DNA of 64,000 bases. It comes from Sulfurimonas sp. HSL1-2. Lineage in GTDB: Bacteria > Campylobacterota > Campylobacteria > Campylobacterales > Sulfurimonadaceae. The DNA lies in assembly GCF_039645565.1 (NCBI RefSeq), contig NZ_CP147914.1, forward strand, positions 1,485,573 to 1,549,572, in the 5' to 3' direction. The notes under the pieces are model-generated. The model had not been told where the DNA came from. It saw only the letters and a program-made list of their open reading frames with translations, and made no database searches. Within the stretch, counting starts at the first letter, position 1. Each line of letters begins with the position of its first letter. Positions 59,530 to 64,000 of the stretch are shown piece by piece. The translations under genes were made by a program, and so were the position numbers.

Positions 59530-60675
59530 TTGATTCGAAACAGTCTGCTTATGATCTTTTTCCTGCTATGGCAGGGCGCCCAGGCGTCGACGACAACGGA
59601 CCTGCAGGGACTCGTCACGCAGGGCGAAACCCTCAACGGTGAACTAACCGCCTTTACTTTTTCGCAGGAGAACGCCTGCAGCGAACTCGGGACACTGAAT
59701 ACGTCCGTCAAAGACTATATCGTCTCGATCCAGGTGGCATCCAGCCATGTACCTTCCCCCTACTCTGTCAGTGTCGACGACCTCGATTCACTCGACAGTC
59801 TTTCCGCGATTGCCCTTCAGATGGCAAGGAACACCTTCCGCATCTCCACCGGTCTTCAAACGACCGGAAGCTGTTACGATCGTTCCAACTACGAAGTCCT
59901 GATGGCGGCGATGCTCCGCCTCTCCGATGATATCGGGACGATGGCCGACCGCATCCTGGAAATGGCGGACCGCATCCTCGTCATGGCCGACAATATCGGC
60001 ATCATGGCGGACCGGATTCTCATTACCCAGCAGTTGCAGAACAGCAATATCCTCCTGACCCAGGAGTCCGTGCTGCAGACGCAGAACAATATGGTCGGCC
60101 TCAGTGATGCGCTTACGCCGGAGATCTATGACGCCACGCTCTCCGGGCTGATCGCGAAGAGCCAGGCCCTGGCGAATGCTATGGCCGGAACGACGCTGAC
60201 GGAGACGACGATGGACGTCCAGCTGCAACAGCTTGAAGTCAACGCCTCCAGGCTAATGATGTCCACAAAGAACCTCTACGAATGGTCCGCCAAGAACAAC
60301 CAGGTCGCGGTGATCGAACCCAGCGGAGAGACCCTGACGATGTTCGGCGATCTCTCCCAGATACACCAGAACATGGGCAGCAGCCTTCAGACGTTCGCCA
60401 CGTCCATCGAAAACCTCTCCGATCAGACCGATTCGGACGTTCTGAAAGCGGCGATCGCCAGCATGCTGAAGCTCAGCTACGACATCGGTACCATGTCAAA
60501 CCGTATCATGGAGATGTCGGACAAGATCATCGTGATGGCCGACAACATCGGTATCATGACCGACCGTATCCGCCAGACCCAGGAGCTGCAGCAGGGGAGC
60601 TTTGAGACGATGTTCCACTCCATGTTCAGCGCACAGAGCTCTATGATCACCCTTTTCCAGTCCATGAACCCCTAA
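59530..60675 (+). CDS. Exported protein with two MADR-heptad blocks (paralogue 1)
   Basis: 381 aa from TTG 59530, which has AAAGGAATACTC upstream and gives a good signal peptide (IRNSLLMIFFLLWQGAQA); an ATG at 59482 lacks a ribosome site. The mature protein is alpha-helical and contains two blocks of strict seven-residue periodicity, [I/M]-x-x-M-(A/S)-D-(R/N/K), e.g. IGTMADRILEMADRILVMAD, at genomic 59911-60039 and 60463-60591, each followed by TQxLQ. Few Cys. No family recognised. It is followed 9 nt later by its paralogue. Confidence 0.75.
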   Translation: MIRNSLLMIFFLLWQGAQASTTTDLQGLVTQGETLNGELTAFTFSQENACSELGTLNTSVKDYIVSIQVASSHVPSPYSVSVDDLDSLDSLSAIALQMARNTFRISTGLQTTGSCYDRSNYEVLMAAMLRLSDDIGTMADRILEMADRILVMADNIGIMADRILITQQLQNSNILLTQESVLQTQNNMVGLSDALTPEIYDATLSGLIAKSQALANAMAGTTLTETTMDVQLQQLEVNASRLMMSTKNLYEWSAKNNQVAVIEPSGETLTMFGDLSQIHQNMGSSLQTFATSIENLSDQTDSDVLKAAIASMLKLSYDIGTMSNRIMEMSDKIIVMADNIGIMTDRIRQTQELQQGSFETMFHSMFSAQSSMITLFQSMNP

Positions 60676-60684
60676 GGAGGCACC

Positions 60685-61851
60685 GTGAAGACATTCAAAA
60701 ACCCGTTTAAAACCCTCATGCTCCTCGGCGCCCTGCTTGCCGCGTCGCTCCCGCTCCATGCGACGCTGCTGACCGACCTGCAGACCGCCAATACGAACGC
60801 CGGCAGTTTCAAGAGCCAGCTTGAAGCGATCAGCCTCGGCAGCGACAGCGTCTGCGCACCGCTGCTGCAGGCAAACAATGCGGCACGTGACCTCGTCAAC
60901 GAGATCAGCCGTATCGACGCAAGCCTTGCCGCCCCGCTGCAGGTGGATGCAGACGTGCTTACGGCGCTGGATCAGTACACCCTGACGGTCCTGGGCCTCG
61001 CCAATGAAGCGCTGCACCTCTCCACGGACCTCCAGATGCTCTCTTCATCCATGAACGCCGCCACCCTGAACGACGGAATCACGGCGATGCTCAGGCTCTC
61101 GGACGACATCGGGACGATGGCGGACCGCATCGGCGAGATGGCGGACAAGATTCTGATCATGTCGGACAACATCGGCCTGATGGCCGACCGTATTCTTGAG
61201 ACCCAGCAGCTGCAGAACGACAACGTCGCGCTCACCCAGTCCACCCTCCTGCAGACACAGAAGAATATGCTCGCGCTCATCTCGGTGATGCAATCGGACA
61301 GCTTCAACAGCGAACTGGAAAGCCTGAAATCGAGCGGCGACTTCCTGGCACAGCGCATGGATGCCGTCAGCCTGACGCCGTGGACGATGTCCATGGAACT
61401 CGAAGCCGTCTCCTGGGATGTACATCAATACCGGGGCGAAGTCGAATCCGTCTACAGCAGCATCACGGCGAATACGGTGCATAACAGCCTGTACATCAGT
61501 GCCGACACGCTTACGGACCTCGGCAACCTTGCGCTGATGCTCCGTTCGCTTTCAACGGCAGTAGACGGCTACGTTACCGCGATCGGGGGTATGGCCTCCA
61601 TGACCTCTGACCCCACGCTCTATGCCTCGCTCAAAAGCATGCTGCAGCTCTCCGCCGATATCGGCGTCATGGCCAACCGCATCCTCGAAGAGGCGGATAT
61701 CATCCTCGCGATGGCGGACAATATCGGACTGCAGGCCGACCAGATCGTTTCCACACAACAGTCGATGAACATCAATATCGCCGCCGTCCAGGGCGCAATC
61801 CTCGCTGCACAGCAGATGGCAATCACCCTCTTCGCCCAACGGGGGCTTTGA
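60685..61851 (+). CDS. Exported protein with two MADR-heptad blocks (paralogue 2)
   Basis: 388 aa from GTG 60685 (AGGAGGCACC upstream). Signal peptide LMLLGALLAASLPLHA, helical mature part with heptad blocks at genomic 61084-61215 (MLRLSDDIGTMADRIGEMAD) and 61639-61767 (ADIGVMANRILEEADIILAM). Overall plan as in paralogue 1, with closest identity in the blocks. Likely periplasmic; the heptads suggest a helical bundle or coiled coil with unusual Met-rich packing. Probably the same transcript as paralogue 1. Confidence 0.75.
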   Translation: MKTFKNPFKTLMLLGALLAASLPLHATLLTDLQTANTNAGSFKSQLEAISLGSDSVCAPLLQANNAARDLVNEISRIDASLAAPLQVDADVLTALDQYTLTVLGLANEALHLSTDLQMLSSSMNAATLNDGITAMLRLSDDIGTMADRIGEMADKILIMSDNIGLMADRILETQQLQNDNVALTQSTLLQTQKNMLALISVMQSDSFNSELESLKSSGDFLAQRMDAVSLTPWTMSMELEAVSWDVHQYRGEVESVYSSITANTVHNSLYISADTLTDLGNLALMLRSLSTAVDGYVTAIGGMASMTSDPTLYASLKSMLQLSADIGVMANRILEEADIILAMADNIGLQADQIVSTQQSMNINIAAVQGAILAAQQMAITLFAQRGL

Positions 61852-61875
61852 TACGGAAAGTCGTTTGAAGCGTCG

Positions 61876-62439
61876 TTACTGCTGCTGACTGAGGACGACG
61901 CCGAGCGCTACGAAACCGATTACGACGCCGATGAGCATCAGCACATTGATGATCGCGGCGACGACGACGACCCAGGTATGGTACCCGCCGAGCTGTTTCA
62001 TTGCCGCTACACGCGCGTCCGAATCCTCTGAGGCGGCTTCCGCCTTCAGTTTCAGCTCTTTGTAGGTCTTGTAGACGAAATAGGGAGCGGTACCACCCGC
62101 CAGGACCATGAAGATCAGCGAACCGATGAGCCCGAGCGGCAGGAGCGAAAAGACGACCGCCGCACCGAAATAGCCCAGCGCCGCCAGATAGGATTTGCGG
62201 TAGAGCAGGAACCAGAAGGTCACGAAGAAGGCCCACCAGGACCAGCTCCAGGCGAAACTGTCGACACCGTTCTGGTTGAACTTGGCGAAGGTACGCTTGT
62301 ACCATGCGAACTTCTCGGGTTTCTGTACGAACGCGTCGAGCATCGCGTCCTCGTATTGTGACGCTACTGCCGTAGTGTGTTCAGCCGTTTCGGACGGCTC
62401 TGCCGTTTCTGACGCCGGCGTATTCGGTTGGTTTTCCAT
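61876..62439 (-). CDS. DUF2628 membrane protein
   Basis: 187 aa. Acidic N-terminus (about 1-30), then FAWYKRTFAKFNQNGVDSFAWSWSWWAFFVTFWFLLYRKSYLAALGYFGAAVVF as in DUF2628 and two or three more helices. Possibly an inner-membrane protein of unknown function. Converges with the heptad paralogue. Confidence 0.8.
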   Translation of the reverse strand: MENQPNTPASETAEPSETAEHTTAVASQYEDAMLDAFVQKPEKFAWYKRTFAKFNQNGVDSFAWSWSWWAFFVTFWFLLYRKSYLAALGYFGAAVVFSLLPLGLIGSLIFMVLAGGTAPYFVYKTYKELKLKAEAASEDSDARVAAMKQLGGYHTWVVVVAAIINVLMLIGVVIGFVALGVVLSQQQ

Positions 62440-62557
62440 ACTGGTGGGCTCCTGGATAATCTCTGCTCGTGCAATGCATACGCAACGTTACAAGCGCCCT
62501 ATCGTATCGAAAAAGCATTTAAAATCGTGACAATCCGGTACACGAAAGCTGACCGGA

Positions 62558-62797
62558 CTAGTAAAGCTCGCACGCCTCGACGAATCCGCCCTCTTCGACG
62601 GAAATGACGAAGTTGTCGTCCACCTCCTTGACGTCAAAACCGTGTTTGCCGCAGAAACTGTTGTTGAGCGTATCGGCCCACTCGTAAGCATGCTCTTCGG
62701 CCTCATCACGGCTGTAGAAGGTACGGATCTGCTCCAGTCCCCTTTTTTGTGCGCAGCCGCACAGTTTTTCGACGACGACGTGGTATTGCGACGGCAT
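62558..62797 (-). CDS. Small Cys protein of the CxCAQ...FCGKHxF family (copy 3), downstream of nifK
   Basis: 79 aa. QYHVVVEKLCGCAQKRGLEQI ... NNSFCGKHGFDVKEVDDNFVISVEEGGFVEACELY. It lies 8 nt after the small helical protein and both follow nifK on the same strand. Linkage to nif genes suggests a role in nitrogenase metal-cluster chemistry or protection, inferred from position. Confidence 0.72.
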   Translation of the reverse strand: MPSQYHVVVEKLCGCAQKRGLEQIRTFYSRDEAEEHAYEWADTLNNSFCGKHGFDVKEVDDNFVISVEEGGFVEACELY

Positions 62798-62805
62798 GGG
62801 AAGCC

Positions 62806-62991
62806 TTAGGAGAGTTTGCTGTTGCTGGAGATCAGGTAGAACTGGTCTTTGAGTTTGTTGAGTTCGCGGATAACAAGATCGTGGTGTTCTTCGCTGAGCG
62901 CGTAGTGCTGCTCCATAAAATCGTAGAGTTTATCGATGTTGGTGTAGATCTCTTTCATCAGATTTTCCTTGATCTTCTCGGAAACGGCCAT
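62806..62991 (-). CDS. Small helical protein downstream of nifK
   Basis: 61 aa. SEKIKENLMKEIYTNIDKLYDFMEQHYALSEEHHDLVIRELNKLKDQFY, all-helical and charged. ATG 62991 with AAAGGACTATACCC. Separated from nifK by 211 bases with a UUCG hairpin, and co-directional. Not recognised. Confidence 0.65.
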   Translation of the reverse strand: MAVSEKIKENLMKEIYTNIDKLYDFMEQHYALSEEHHDLVIRELNKLKDQFYLISSNSKLS

Positions 62992-63052
62992 GGGTATAGT
63001 CCTTTTTTCCGCATCTAATGCAAAAACCGTGCTTGAAAGTGGTGGAAGGGAG

Positions 63053-63070
63053 TGTCCCCCGAAGGGGACA
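63053..63070 (-). terminator. UUCG-capped hairpin between nifK and the small genes
   Basis: Minus-strand TGTCCCC-TTCG-GGGGACA: a perfect seven-bp stem with the highly stable UUCG loop and no T-run. It may stabilise or process the nifK message, or attenuate the downstream genes. Confidence 0.5.
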
Positions 63071-63165
63071 ACATGAATTGAGGAGAGAGAAAGTCGGGGG
63101 TCCGAAGAAGACGCCCCGGTGCCGCCCCAGCGGTCCGAACCGGCCGTGGGGCCGCGGCGAAACTC

Positions 63166-63201
63166 AAAAAAAACAGGTATCCCTCTCCCCGGGGGAAGAG
63201 A
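63166..63201 (-). terminator. Possible terminator after nifK
   Basis: Imperfect GC-rich stem (ATCTCT...AGAGGGAT with a CCCC/GGGG core) directly after the nifK stop, followed by eight T on the minus strand. Confidence 0.4.
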
Positions 63202-63202
63202 T

Positions 63203-64000
63203 TTAGCGGATAAGGTCGAAGAAGTAGTCCGTCGTAGCGATACCCTTCGTCTCTTCGTCGAGCTGATCAAGAACTTTGTTCGTGATCTGAGTGAGCATGT
63301 TGAGCGCACCTTCGTAACCGCTCAGAGAGTAGCGGTGCAGGTGGTGACGGTCAAAGATCGGGAAGCCCATGTAGATGAGCGGAGTACCCGTATCACGCAT
63401 CAGTTCTTTACCGTAAGAGTTACCGATCATGAAATCGACAGGCTCAGTAAAGAGGAATGAACGCATGTGCCACAGGTCTTTGCCTGCCCAGACGTTCAGG
63501 GTGTCTTTTGCCGGTGACGTGTCGAGAAGCGCACGCATCTCTTCTTCCCAGCCGCGCGGTGCATTGTGGCACAGTACGTGTGTCGGTTCCGCACCCATTT
63601 CGAGCAGGAAGGAAACAACACCGATCAGGAAGTCAGGGTCGCCCCAGATCGCGAATTTCTTACCGTGCATGTACGGGTAGGAGTCCTGCATAGCATCGAC
63701 CAGGCGCTGGCGCTCTACTTTCAGCTCTTTCGGGATCTCGTTACCAGTCAGTTCGGCAAGCTTCATGATGAACTCGTCAGTGCCTTTCAGACCGATCGGG
63801 TTACACGTTGTGCTGCCTTTCTGCTTCCAGCGCTTCTCGACCATTTTCATGGTTTTCGGCGTAGCGTATTTCTGCAGAGAGATCGTCGCTTTAGAGTTGA
63901 TACAGTCTTTAGCGTCTTCAAGCTTCGTACCGCCGGCGAACATGTGGTATTCACCTGCAGGCATGTCCCACTGGTCAGAGTGGTCGCCGAGCATGATGTA
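63203..64000 (-). CDS. nifK: Nitrogenase MoFe protein beta chain, C-terminal part
   Basis: The frame is open to the window edge, giving about 265 residues of the C-terminal part. It has MLGDHSDQWDMPAGEYHMFAGGT, SKATISLQKYAT, GDPDFLIGVVSFLLEMGAEPTHVLCHNAP and MGFPIFDRHHLHRYSLSGYEGALNMLTQITNKVLDQLD, all NifK features. NifDK reduces N2; NifK carries part of the P-cluster. The stop is 63203, followed by a possible terminator and two small genes. Confidence 0.97.
   Translation of the reverse strand, partial: YIMLGDHSDQWDMPAGEYHMFAGGTKLEDAKDCINSKATISLQKYATPKTMKMVEKRWKQKGSTTCNPIGLKGTDEFIMKLAELTGNEIPKELKVERQRLVDAMQDSYPYMHGKKFAIWGDPDFLIGVVSFLLEMGAEPTHVLCHNAPRGWEEEMRALLDTSPAKDTLNVWAGKDLWHMRSFLFTEPVDFMIGNSYGKELMRDTGTPLIYMGFPIFDRHHLHRYSLSGYEGALNMLTQITNKVLDQLDEETKGIATTDYFFDLIR

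Noticed and set aside
1-64000. CRISPR array, rRNA or tRNA genes
   Set aside because: No regularly spaced direct repeats of CRISPR type and no conserved tRNA or rRNA segments were seen.

Overview
The window looks like part of a chromosome from a sulfur-oxidising, nitrogen-fixing member of the Campylobacterota (Sulfurimonas-like). The grounds are a soxY-soxZ pair with its own regulator (46.7-49.3 kb), the 3' part of nifK at the right edge, a cowN gene that protects nitrogenase from CO, ClpS, and many small thioredoxin, rhodanese and hemerythrin proteins. Base composition is GC-rich for that group, so the genus is an inference. No rRNA, tRNA or CRISPR array was found.

Layout. 0-1.2 kb: end of an ABC-F ATPase. 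1.2-7.5 kb: an AT-rich, tightly overlapping four-gene operon on the minus strand, clearly foreign in composition. It encodes a tandem winged-helix protein with a PD-(D/E)XK-like domain, a PHP-domain/SMC-like ATPase (TrlF-like), a DUF2130 coiled-coil nuclease-like protein and a putative zinc protein. This looks like an anti-invader system and is the best candidate for a little-described system. 7.5-17.4 kb: small metabolic and redox genes (two paralogous thioredoxins, rhodanese, transglutaminase-like protease, ClpS, TSUP transporter, YtfJ/YtfI pair, AlsD, CowN, MarR plus acetyltransferase). They are interspersed with nine copies or fragments of one modular palindromic repeat of about 312 bp that is not seen in the rest of the window.

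17.4-31.6 kb: MATE exporter, PhyH-like oxygenase, a nuclease-like protein, YgjP-type peptidase, lipoproteins, two SPOR-like paralogues with similar leader hairpins, a methyltransferase, the SlyD-Dtd-DUF6498 operon, hemerythrin plus aldo/keto reductase. 31.9-37.9 kb: a compact operon for making and recycling the compatible solute glucosylglycerate (phosphatase, glycerate kinase, GpgS, GH13 phosphorylase, GalU). 38-46.6 kb: HAD phosphatases, ankyrin protein, alanine dehydrogenase, glutaminase, a 51-aa Cys-rich protein, and a MoxR/VWA pair.

46.7-53 kb: soxZ, soxY and a DUF302 lipoprotein opposite an AraC regulator, then a thioredoxin-fold protein, a lipoprotein and a SulP transporter. 52.8-58.9 kb: a MarR-RND tripartite efflux operon with a perfect 19-bp palindrome in front. 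58.9-64 kb: small Cys proteins, two exported paralogues built around strict MADR-type heptads, a DUF2628 membrane protein, and the nifK end with two small downstream genes.
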